From: Rhodothermales bacterium
Lineage (GTDB): Bacteria > Bacteroidota > Rhodothermia > Rhodothermales > UBA10348
NCBI GenBank assembly: GCA_024711125.1
Contig: JANJTM010000081.1
Coordinates: 1-36,743, forward strand
Direction: 5' to 3'
Length of the DNA: 36,743 nt
Program-made: the position numbers and the translations under genes
Shown here: positions 24,800 through 32,387 of the stretch, in pieces
Layout: the number at the start of each line of letters is the position of its first letter
How positions within the stretch are numbered: the first letter of the stretch is position 1
The notes under the pieces: model-generated
The model's database searches: none
The model's input: only the letters and a program-made list of their open reading frames with translations
What the model was told of the DNA's origin: nothing

Positions 24800-26920
24800 A
24801 TGACGGGTTTCCGCCTTCCCGGCCTGCTTCTGCTCCTTCTCGCTTCGGCGCTTCCAACCGCCGCCCAGGTGCGCGAGGACCGCACGCTGCTCTCCTGGCC
24901 CCAGATGAACGCCATCGCCCAGGAGGCCTCCGGCGAGCGATCGATGCACAACCTGCTCGAGCAGGTACCCTACCAGCGGGTGCGTCCGCTCTCGGAATAT
25001 GCGGAAGGCCACTTTCACGAGACGCGCGTCGTCGAGCGGCTCGCGAAGGAATACGGCTTCTCGAACGTCGAAATCGAGAGCTTCCCGGGCGGACGCGGCA
25101 CGGATTACCAGCCGACGGTCGGGCAGCTCTGGATGATGGGACCGCTTCCGCGCAAGGTGTTCGACATCTACGACACTCCCGTCGCGCTGGCCAACGGCTC
25201 GGTGACGGGCGACGTGACGGCCGAGGTCGTGGACGTCGGTGACGGCTCGCGGCCCGAGGACTATGTCGGCAAGGACGTGGCGGGCAAGATCGTGCTCGGC
25301 GCGGGCCGTGCGAACGCCCTGCAGCGGCTCGCCGTCTTCGAGCGGGGCGCCGTCGGCGTGCTCTCCTACGGCGCGGTCTACCCCATCACCGAGATCGACG
25401 CCATGATGTCGCAGGGCGTCTCGGCCGCAGGGCCCGACGGCCAATCCGGCGGCTTCGGCTGGTCGATCACGCCGCGTTTCGGACGCGAGCTGTCGATGCG
25501 ACTGGCGGCCGGCGAGAAGGTCGTCATACGCTCCATCGTCGAAGCGACCTCGTTCCCGGGAGAGCTCGAAATGGTGCACGCGACGATTCCGGGCGACGGG
25601 TCGAGCGACCAGGTGCTGTTCGTTTCCGCCCACGTGTACGAGGGCATGATCAAGCAGGGCGCAAACGACGACAACTCGGGCGTCGCGATCACCCTCGAGA
25701 TGGGCCGCGCCTATATCCAGCTCGTCAAGGACGGCCTGCTGCCGGCCCCCAAGCGTACCATCCATTTCCTCTGGGTGCCCGAAATCAGTGGAACCAACGC
25801 CTGGCTCACCGCCCATCCCGACATCAAGGCGCGCGCGATCGCGAACCTCAACTTCGACATGGAGGGCATCCGCCTCTCGACCGCGGGCTCGTACTGGGTA
25901 TTGCACCGCACGCCCGATTCGATGCCCCACTACGTCAACGACGTCTCGCAGTCGGTCATGGAATTCGTGTCGGAAGGCAACCGCGAACGCATCCGCTTCC
26001 GGGGCGACGGCTACGGCTTCACGTGGCCGGTCGTTTCCACGAACGGCTCGCGCGACCCCTTCTACATCAAGATCGACAAGCATTACGGGTCGAGCGACCA
26101 CGTGACCTTCATGCAGCACGGCATCCCCGCCGTCATGTACATCACGTGGCCCGACCGCTGGTACCACACCAGCCAGGACACCCCCGACAAGCAAGACCCG
26201 ACGCAGCACAAGCGCGTCGCGACCGTGGGAATCGCCGTGATGGGCATCATCGCGGGCGCCGACGACGCCATGGCCTACCGCGTGGCGAACGAGGTGCTCG
26301 GACGCGGGTCGGAGCGCGTGGGAGCGAATCATCGGAAGGGGCTCGGGTACATGGCCGACGCCGCGTCCCCGGCGGATCTGGTCGAGGCCTACAAGGAGGC
26401 CCGCAACGCGGTCCGGCACCAGGCGGGCGTCGAGAAGTCCGTCTTGGCGACCGTGGCCGAACTGTTCGCCGACCCGGCCGCGGGCGCTCGGACCGTCGCG
26501 CCGCTGCAGGTGCTCGTCGACGAACGCGCGGCTCAATTGCTGAAGGAGACCACGGCGTCGTACAGGGCCGCCGCTGCCCTGCACGGGGTGCCCGCGACCG
26601 AGCCGGCGGTTACCGAGCTGGAGCGCACGGCGGCGCGCACGGTGGTCGAGCAGGTCGCGCAGGCGGGCGGCGGAGGCGGCTTCGGCGGCGGGCGCGGCGG
26701 CCAGGGCGGCCCCTCGCTGACCCCGGAAGACCGCGCCGCGATGGCCAAGGTGCCGTCGGTCATGTCGGCCGAGCTGCGGCAGCTGCTGCCCAAGGGCATG
26801 ACCGTGATGGCGATCCGCGACTTCCTGGCGGGCGAGTTCGACCCGCTGCCGCTGGCGGACCTCATGGACTACCTGCGGGTGCAGGAGAAGACGGGGGCGG
26901 TGCGGTTGGTGCAGCGGTAG
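24800..26920 (+). CDS. Secreted M28 family metallopeptidase
   Basis: Exported peptidase of 706 residues with signal peptide MTGFRLPGLLLLLLASALPT. Residues about 115-255 fit a PA (protease-associated) insert (AGKIVLGAG, AVFERGAVGVLSYG). The M28 zinc domain follows: SAHVYEGMIKQGANDDNSG (first His near 278, bridging Asp near 289), WVPEISGTNAWL (Glu near 327), NLNFDMEG and WYHTSQDTPDKQDP (last His near 455). The usual H-x-D and double-Glu motifs are altered to HVY and PEI. A C-terminal region (about 500-706) contains a Gly-rich stretch (GGGGGFGGGRGGQGG) and helices. GAGGT precedes the ATG at good spacing. It is likely an aminopeptidase for peptide scavenging. Confidence 0.87.
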   Translation: MTGFRLPGLLLLLLASALPTAAQVREDRTLLSWPQMNAIAQEASGERSMHNLLEQVPYQRVRPLSEYAEGHFHETRVVERLAKEYGFSNVEIESFPGGRGTDYQPTVGQLWMMGPLPRKVFDIYDTPVALANGSVTGDVTAEVVDVGDGSRPEDYVGKDVAGKIVLGAGRANALQRLAVFERGAVGVLSYGAVYPITEIDAMMSQGVSAAGPDGQSGGFGWSITPRFGRELSMRLAAGEKVVIRSIVEATSFPGELEMVHATIPGDGSSDQVLFVSAHVYEGMIKQGANDDNSGVAITLEMGRAYIQLVKDGLLPAPKRTIHFLWVPEISGTNAWLTAHPDIKARAIANLNFDMEGIRLSTAGSYWVLHRTPDSMPHYVNDVSQSVMEFVSEGNRERIRFRGDGYGFTWPVVSTNGSRDPFYIKIDKHYGSSDHVTFMQHGIPAVMYITWPDRWYHTSQDTPDKQDPTQHKRVATVGIAVMGIIAGADDAMAYRVANEVLGRGSERVGANHRKGLGYMADAASPADLVEAYKEARNAVRHQAGVEKSVLATVAELFADPAAGARTVAPLQVLVDERAAQLLKETTASYRAAAALHGVPATEPAVTELERTAARTVVEQVAQAGGGGGFGGGRGGQGGPSLTPEDRAAMAKVPSVMSAELRQLLPKGMTVMAIRDFLAGEFDPLPLADLMDYLRVQEKTGAVRLVQR

Positions 26921-27125
26921 GGGCTCGGCGCGCTGCCTGACGATGGAAGACCGGTCCTGCCGGAGGTCCGGGGTGGACTCCGGCGGGACCGGCGCGGGTT
27001 CGGCGCAGTGGGCAGCACGGGGTTGCGCTGGAGGGGCTCCGGCCGGTCGACTCCCGATGGAAGCATGCTCGAGCGTCCCGGTTCGGCCGCGATGTACTTT
27101 GGGGGACCGCCCACCGTATTCCGAA

Positions 27126-27935
27126 ATGACCCTCCCGTTCGCCGACCTCAAGCTCTCCCGCCGCCTCGAAAGCGCCGAGGCCGCCGCCAACGCCGCGTTC
27201 GTCGAGGCGCGCGCCACCCTGCAGCCGTCCTCCCGTGCCCGCTGGATCGAGGTCGCCGGCGCCCGATGCATGTTCGACGGCCCGGACTCGCCCATCTCGC
27301 AGGTCTTCGGACTCGGCCTCTTCGACGAGGTCACGACCGCCCACCTGGACACGATCGAGGCCTTTTTCCGCGCGGAGAACTCCCCCTGCGACCTCGAGAT
27401 CTCGCCGCTCGCCGGCCCCGAATTCAGCGCCATGCTCGCCGAGCGCGGGTACGTGCCCGTCGAGCACTCGAGCATGACGTACCAGCGCGTGCGCTGGGCC
27501 ACCCTGCGCGAATCGGACGTCCGCGTGCGGCGCATCGAGCCCTCGGAAGCGCGGGCATGGGCCGAAACGTCGGCCCGCGGCTGGGCCGACCACATCGAAG
27601 CCGAGACCTTCCTTCGCCAGTTCGGTCACATCGTCGCGACCCGCGAGGGCTCGATCGCCTTCTTCGCCGAACTCGACGGCCGCCCCATAGCGACCGGGGC
27701 GCTCTTCGTGGCCGACGGGGTCGCGCTCTTCAGCGGCGCCTCGACGATCCCCACCTGGCGGGGTCGCGGCGCCCAGCGCGCCCTGCTCAACGCCCGACTG
27801 CGCCACGCCGCCGAAGCCGGCTGCGACCTCGCCGTCATGGTCACCCTGCCCGGCTCGACCTCGCAGCGCAACGCCGAACGCGCGGGCTTCCGCATCGCGT
27901 ATACGCGGACCAAGTGGCGGAAGGACCCGGCGTGA
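27126..27935 (+). CDS. GNAT family N-acetyltransferase
   Basis: A 269-residue protein with a C-terminal GNAT domain. The acetyl-CoA pyrophosphate loop is in STIPTWRGRGAQRALLNARL (R-x-x-G-R-G-A), followed by the typical motif B, GSTSQRNAERAGFRIAYTRTKW. The N-terminal half, with ARWIEVAGARCMFDGPDSPISQVFGLG, appears to be a partial second GNAT-like domain used as a scaffold, as in tandem-GNAT proteins. The substrate is unknown. The ATG at 27126 starts where the fold starts; the open frame upstream to 26943 is not protein-like. It is followed by repeat array C and converges on a small membrane protein gene. Confidence 0.85.
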   Translation: MTLPFADLKLSRRLESAEAAANAAFVEARATLQPSSRARWIEVAGARCMFDGPDSPISQVFGLGLFDEVTTAHLDTIEAFFRAENSPCDLEISPLAGPEFSAMLAERGYVPVEHSSMTYQRVRWATLRESDVRVRRIEPSEARAWAETSARGWADHIEAETFLRQFGHIVATREGSIAFFAELDGRPIATGALFVADGVALFSGASTIPTWRGRGAQRALLNARLRHAAEAGCDLAVMVTLPGSTSQRNAERAGFRIAYTRTKWRKDPA

Positions 27936-28074
27936 GGGGTCCGACGGTTCGGTCTGGCCCGGTCAGAGGTAGGCGTGTTGACGCTTGGGCCGGATCGAGA
28001 CCCTGCGGTCCGGTCGGAACCACGCAGGGGTACCGGCCCAGTTTTCGGCCACGACGGTCGCCGGCGGGACTGGC

Positions 28075-28205
28075 TGTGCACTTGGGCCCCGATAGTGCAC
28101 AAGACGGCCCTCCGATCGCGCGTTATTGTGCACTCTGATCCCAATTTTGCACAAAACGGCCCTCCAATAGCGCGCATTTGTGCATTTGGGCCCCGATAGT
28201 GCACA
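28075..28205. repeat. Intergenic 52-bp-period palindromic repeat array, locus C
   Basis: Three dyads start at 28075, 28127 and 28179, exactly 52 bp apart. Each is about 27 bp: TGTGCAC/GTGCACA arms around 13 nt in the first, with small changes in the others. Two 25-bp spacers (both with ACGGCCCTCC) separate them, and the array begins and ends on a dyad. Units one and two match at 39 of 52. Dyads one and three match at 26 of 27, more closely than either matches dyad two. The sequence differs from loci A and B but the period and layout are the same. It lies in the 419-bp convergent gap between the GNAT and membrane-protein genes; I see no gene in the remainder. Confidence 0.88.
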
Positions 28206-28354
28206 CGACCACCCTTCGGGCCGGTGCGGAGCGGAGAGAATGACCCGGGAAGCGACTGGCCCGGCTCCCGCACCGCGCGAAAACAGCGGCCCGCGTGTCG
28301 AATGGCCGCGCCCCTGCCGAAAGGAGTCGCGAGTACGGCGTGAACACTCCCTGG

Positions 28355-28741
28355 TCAGGCTGCCGACGGCCGATCGGCCCCGAACGGTCCCCGGAGCATG
28401 AGCCACAGGAATGCTGCCGCGAAGAGACCCATGATGGCCGCCGCGACCGCGACGATCGAGTCCTGGGATCCTGCCGCATCCATGAGCACGAGGGCGCTGA
28501 CGAAGAAGAGCGTCGTGTTGAGCGACACCACCGGACGGCCATAGATGCCCCCCGCGGGACCCGTGCGGGCCAGCCAGTCGGTCGCCGCGACGGCGAGCCA
28601 CGCCCCGCCGAGAAGTTGCCCGATGTACCCGGATCCGGAGGCCTCTAGCCCTGGGACGAGTTCCCCGGCGGCGAACAGCATGGCGAAGCCGGCGGCGGCG
28701 AGGACGGCGGCCGCGGCGGTGAGGAGGAGTCTGGAGGTCAT
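28355..28741 (-). CDS. Small integral membrane protein, unknown function
   Basis: A 128-residue protein with about four hydrophobic segments: LLLTAAAAVLAAAGFAMLFA, an amphipathic YIGQLLGGAWLAVAATDWLA, SLNTTLFFVSALVLMDAA and IVAVAAAIMGLFAAAFLWLM. The linker GGIYGRPVVSLN is reminiscent of small uncharacterised membrane proteins that fold as four-helix bundles, but I do not recognise a named family. The ATG at 28741 has GGAGA about 11 nt upstream. An earlier TTG at 28789 would add 16 polar residues. It is the only minus-strand gene between 24 and 36 kb. Confidence 0.65.
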   Translation of the reverse strand: MTSRLLLTAAAAVLAAAGFAMLFAAGELVPGLEASGSGYIGQLLGGAWLAVAATDWLARTGPAGGIYGRPVVSLNTTLFFVSALVLMDAAGSQDSIVAVAAAIMGLFAAAFLWLMLRGPFGADRPSAA

Positions 28742-28856
28742 CGAGCGTGCGGTCTCCGGCTTCTTGGCGTGTGCGTTCGTGCCAGCCAATATGAAGATTC
28801 CGGTCGACGTATGCAGATTCCTACTTTACTCGGTACCGCGACACCCCCCACCGCCC

Positions 28857-29675
28857 ATGCCCCCCGTCCGCGACCTCGACGCCCTGATCCGCGGCATGGA
28901 GCCCGTGCTCCATGACGGCACGTTCGTCTTCGCCGCGTCCGACCCCGGAGTCGAAATCGCACTCGGGGAGATCGTAGCGTACGTGCGCGAGGCTGAGGGC
29001 CCGTCGTTCGTTGTCGAGGAGGCCGTCGCCCGTCGATGCGGGTTGACTCCCCTCTCCCGTTGTGCCTGGATCACGCTGACGGTGCATTCCGACCTGGAGG
29101 CCGTCGGCCTCACGGCGGCGGTATCGGCGGCCCTCGCCCGCGAGGGCATCGCCTGCAACGTGGTCGCCGGCGCGCGGCACGACCACCTCTTCGTACCGAT
29201 CGACCGCGGCCACGATGCACTGGCTGCGCTGCGGCGGTTATCCCGCGACGCCGCTTCCCCGGGACTCCCCGGACCCCTCCCCACCCCCGACGAGTTCGCC
29301 CGCCGCTACGCCGACGCCTGGAGCGGCGGGAAGCCCGACGCCGTCGCCGCCCTGTTTTCAGAACACGGCTCGCTGGTCATCAACGACGGGGAGCCGGCCG
29401 TCGGCCGCGCGGCGGTCGCGCGGGTCGCCGCGGACTTCATGACGGCGTTCCCCGACCTCGAGGTCACGTGCGACCGAATGGCGCTTGAGGATGGGTCCTG
29501 GCGCTGGTACTGGACGATGCGGGGGACCAATTCCGGCCCGGGCGGATGGGGTCGGCCCATCGACATCCGCGGATTCGAAGCGCTCGAATTCGACGAGGAG
29601 GGCCTGATCCGGGTCGCGAGGGGTCATTTCGACCAGGTCGACTACGACCGGCAGCTCGCACCGGTCGGCGGTTGA
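28857..29675 (+). CDS. ACT-like (DUF2241-type) and SnoaL-like fusion protein
   Basis: A 272-residue two-domain protein. Residues 1 to about 135 look like the bacterial ACT-like family (COG3602/DUF2241): GMEPVLHDGTFVFA, CAWITLTVHSDLEAVGL and GIACNVVAGARHDHLFVP. Residues about 143-265 resemble a SnoaL/NTF2-like domain: FARRYADAWSGGKPDAVAALFSEHGSLVINDG, DFMTAFPDLEVTCDRM and a closing IRVARGHFDQVDYDRQL. The first domain may bind an amino acid; the second may be an isomerase/cyclase pocket or simply a binding domain. I do not know a characterised protein with this pairing. The ATG at 28857 is set by homology. It is 35 bp upstream of the MtfA-like gene and probably co-transcribed. Confidence 0.78.
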   Translation: MPPVRDLDALIRGMEPVLHDGTFVFAASDPGVEIALGEIVAYVREAEGPSFVVEEAVARRCGLTPLSRCAWITLTVHSDLEAVGLTAAVSAALAREGIACNVVAGARHDHLFVPIDRGHDALAALRRLSRDAASPGLPGPLPTPDEFARRYADAWSGGKPDAVAALFSEHGSLVINDGEPAVGRAAVARVAADFMTAFPDLEVTCDRMALEDGSWRWYWTMRGTNSGPGGWGRPIDIRGFEALEFDEEGLIRVARGHFDQVDYDRQLAPVGG

Positions 29676-29710
29676 GCGAACCCACGGGGACGCTCGCCGT
29701 CTCACCGGAC

Positions 29711-30601
29711 ATGCGCGTCGTCAACCGCTCCGATCTCGTGTTCCGCCTGTTCCTGGGCCTCCTGATCGGCCTGGGAGTCGGCGTCATGTCGGTATTCGGA
29801 ACGGAAACGGGCTGGCTGCCCGGCTTCATCGCGCTCGCGGCGTTTCTCTTCGTCGCCATGCGCAGGCCGCTTCGCCGGTGGCGGGCGGCGCGCTCCTCCC
29901 TGCCGCCGGGCGCGACGGAGTGGCTCGAACGGCATATCCGCCTGTATCGCCGCCTCGACGCGGCCGGACGCCGGCGATTCGATACCGACGTCCGGATCCT
30001 GCTCCAGGAGTGGGTCTTCGAAGGAGTGGGCGACCTGGAGGTCACCGACACCCTTCGGTTGGGCGTGGCCGGCGCGGCCGCGCTGCTCCTCCACGGGCGC
30101 CCGGACTGGGAGTTTCCGCACCGCCAGACCGTGCTGTTCTACCCGGACGCGTTCGACGACGACTACACCGTCGAGAGCGAGGGCGAGTTCGAGGGAATGG
30201 CCCACGAACAGGGCCCGGTCATCCTGTCCGTCAAGGCGATCGAGGATTCGTGGACGGGCGGCGAGGACGGTTGGAACGTCGTGCTCCACGAACTCGCACA
30301 CCTGCTCGACTACGGAACCGAGTTCGCTGCCGGGGTACCGTCGCTCGTCGACCCGCGCTCGGTCGTGGCGTGGCAGTCGCTGGTGCGCAAGGAGATGCTG
30401 CGCATCCGCCGTCGGCGCTCGATCCTGGACCGATACGGTGGGGATGACCCGGCCGAGTTCTTCGCGGTCGCTGTGGAGAGCTTCTTCGAGCAGCCGGATC
30501 TCATGGAGGAGCGACACCCCGAGCTCTTTGCGGCCCTGGAGGCGCTGTTCCGCATGGATCCGCGCACGGGGCGACCGCCTGCGGCCCGACTGACGGGGTG
30601 A
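29711..30601 (+). CDS. MtfA-like zinc metallopeptidase with N-terminal membrane segments
   Basis: A 296-residue protein. The M90/MtfA signature is intact: HELAHLLD (H193, E194, H197) and, further on, DPAEFFAVAVESFFEQP, with the conserved Glu expected as third ligand. E. coli MtfA is a soluble aminopeptidase that binds the Mlc repressor. This homologue begins with two hydrophobic stretches (FRLFLGLLIGLGVGVMS, LPGFIALAAFLFVAM), so it is probably membrane-anchored; comparable membrane versions occur in other bacteria. The DWEFPHRQTVLFYPDAF and QGPVILSV segments also follow family order. The start ATG at 29711 directly precedes the membrane region. It follows the ACT-SnoaL gene closely. Confidence 0.88.
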   Translation: MRVVNRSDLVFRLFLGLLIGLGVGVMSVFGTETGWLPGFIALAAFLFVAMRRPLRRWRAARSSLPPGATEWLERHIRLYRRLDAAGRRRFDTDVRILLQEWVFEGVGDLEVTDTLRLGVAGAAALLLHGRPDWEFPHRQTVLFYPDAFDDDYTVESEGEFEGMAHEQGPVILSVKAIEDSWTGGEDGWNVVLHELAHLLDYGTEFAAGVPSLVDPRSVVAWQSLVRKEMLRIRRRRSILDRYGGDDPAEFFAVAVESFFEQPDLMEERHPELFAALEALFRMDPRTGRPPAARLTG

Positions 30602-30900
30602 ACACGGGTGTGCATGACGGATCCGGGTGCGTACCGACAGCTCGGGCGCGACCTGCCGCGCGCTCCCTCCTCCGTACCGTGTCGATGCGCTGTTCCTCTG
30701 CCCTTTCCGGACCTTCACGTCCGAGGGCGTCCTGGCACCCCCCACCTCCCGGAGACGGTCGACCCTCGTCCACGTTATCTTCGCCGAGGTCCGCCCGTCG
30801 ACCTGGCACCCGGGCCGACAAGCCACGAGTGCCCCTGAAGGCCTCCCTGGCGTTCGATGGCCATGCTACCCCCTCCGGAACCCCTGACCCGATCATCCCC
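30602..30900. other. Intergenic gap without an identifiable feature
   Basis: A 299-bp stretch between the MtfA-like and VOC genes. The open frame that runs into the VOC gene has arginine/serine-rich, non-protein-like composition. I see no repeat of the 52-bp type, no terminator with a T tract and no clear promoter. Confidence 0.5.
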
Positions 30901-31269
30901 ATGAGCGTGTTCAAAGGCCTCGACACCGTTCTCCTGCGCGTTCACGACATCGAGCGGTCGCGCGAGTGGTACCGCGACTGCCTGGACTTTCCGGACCCGT
31001 ACTTCGACCCGGAAGAGCGGCTTGCCGTCTTCGATCCGGGCGGAACGACGAGCATCACCCTCTGGGAGCTCAAGACCGGCGAGCCGCCGGTGTCGCGCGA
31101 GCACGCCCGGACGTTTCCGATCTTCTCCGTCGTCGACGCCCGCGCGACGTGGACCGAGCTCCGGGATCGTGGCGTGGCGGTCGGTCCGGTGGTAGAGAGC
31201 GGCGGCGTCACGTATTTCACGTTCGAGGACCCGGACGGTAATCTGCTCGAGGCCTGCCAGGTCCATTGA
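30901..31269 (+). CDS. VOC (glyoxalase/bleomycin-resistance fold) family protein
   Basis: A 122-residue single-domain protein with the two beta-alpha-beta-beta-beta modules of the vicinal oxygen chelate fold. Module one is DTVLLRVHDIERSREWYRDCLDF and following; module two ends in YFTFEDPDGNLLEACQVH, with the typical terminal metal-ligand Glu in NLLEAC. The usual first-strand ligand His is not at its normal place, so metal binding is uncertain. Family members include glyoxalases, dioxygenases and resistance proteins; no specific role is deducible. The ATG at 30901 begins exactly at the fold. Confidence 0.85.
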   Translation: MSVFKGLDTVLLRVHDIERSREWYRDCLDFPDPYFDPEERLAVFDPGGTTSITLWELKTGEPPVSREHARTFPIFSVVDARATWTELRDRGVAVGPVVESGGVTYFTFEDPDGNLLEACQVH

Positions 31270-31451
31270 CTCGGGGGCAGGTCGGGTTCGGGGCGACGGG
31301 CCGCGCGGCGACCCGCTCGCCCACGGCCGAACGGACGCTTCGCGCGACTGGACCGGCGTCGTAACGTCGGGGCCGATGTTCCGTATGTCGGCGCCATGTC
31401 CCTTCCGTCCGGCCACGCGCCGCACGGGCGGCCTGAACCGACCCGATCCCC

Positions 31452-32357
31452 ATGAAACGCATCCTCCTGCGCTCGCTCGTCGCCGCCACGCTCGTCACGG
31501 CCGCGTTTTTCGTCTATGCGTGGCTCCATCATTCCTCGGCAGGCGCCGTGTGGCCGTCGTCCGAACTGTCCGTGATCGAGCTTCCGCACCGTCTGCGCAC
31601 CGGCGCCGAGCACGATTCGGCGCTTGCCCGCAACGGCGGAAACCCGTACGTGCTCGCGATCGACCCCGCGGGAGACGGCGAGTTGCTCTACTATGGCGCG
31701 TCGCACGAAACCGATCCGCGGCATCCCCAGGTGGCCGACATCACGTCGCGATGGGAGGCCTTCCGCCCGACGATCGCGCTGTACGAGGGGCGCAGCCGCG
31801 GCTATTTCTACGGGTCGCTCATCGAGGCCATCGGCGGGCTGCCCGAACCGGCCCTCGTGCACAAGCTGGCCCGACGCGACGACGTGCCGCTCGTATCGCT
31901 CGAACCGGCGTATGCCGACGAGGTGGCGGGGCTCCTGGACGAGTTCACCGCCGAGCAGGTCGCGCTGTACTTCTTCCTGCGCGTCTATACGTCCGAGGCG
32001 GGCGGAACGGCGAACGAGGATCTCGCGCTGGACCTGCTCGCCAAGCGCACCGATGTCGACGGCCTGCGCGGCACGTTCCCGACGCTCGCAGACGTGGACC
32101 GAGCCTGGACCCGGGATTTCCCCGCCGACGGAGACTGGCGCACGCTGCAGGGTGAACCGGGCTACCTCGCCGATGTCGCCGTCGCGTCGCGGCGCGTGCG
32201 CGGCGAGCACATGGCGAGGCTGCTCTCGCACCTCGTGCGCCGGGGAGAGCGGGTGTTTGCCGTGGTCGGAAGCGGCAACGTGATCCGCCAGGAGTGGAAT
32301 CTCCGTGCACTCCTGGGTGTCGGGCCGGCGTGGGACCAACCGGATCCGGGGTCGTAA
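31452..32357 (+). CDS. Exported protein, possible TraB/TIKI-type relative
   Basis: A 301-residue protein with an N-terminal hydrophobic anchor or signal (LLRSLVAATLVTAAFFVYAW). The order GASHETDPRHP, then WEAFRPTIALYEGR, and a C-terminal VFAVVGSGNVIRQEW resembles the TraB/TIKI/ChaN-like superfamily, whose members have a GxxH near the start, 'P..v.vEg' in the middle and GxxH near the end. In the last motif a histidine would be expected where Asn stands (GSGNV), so if it is a metallopeptidase relative its site is altered. This is a fold-level guess from motif order. It is followed 30 bp later by the hybrid regulator gene. Confidence 0.55.
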   Translation: MKRILLRSLVAATLVTAAFFVYAWLHHSSAGAVWPSSELSVIELPHRLRTGAEHDSALARNGGNPYVLAIDPAGDGELLYYGASHETDPRHPQVADITSRWEAFRPTIALYEGRSRGYFYGSLIEAIGGLPEPALVHKLARRDDVPLVSLEPAYADEVAGLLDEFTAEQVALYFFLRVYTSEAGGTANEDLALDLLAKRTDVDGLRGTFPTLADVDRAWTRDFPADGDWRTLQGEPGYLADVAVASRRVRGEHMARLLSHLVRRGERVFAVVGSGNVIRQEWNLRALLGVGPAWDQPDPGS

Positions 32358-32387
32358 CATGTGTCTCGCCCGCCGAACCGAGACCTC

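Noticed and set aside
24737-27595. A 952-residue minus-strand frame opposite the M28 and GNAT genes
   Set aside because: Antisense shadow; the plus-strand frames contain complete M28 and GNAT motifs.
28075-28205. CRISPR array at locus C
   Set aside because: Spacers are near-copies of each other rather than unique, the dyads vary, there are only three units and no cas gene is present.
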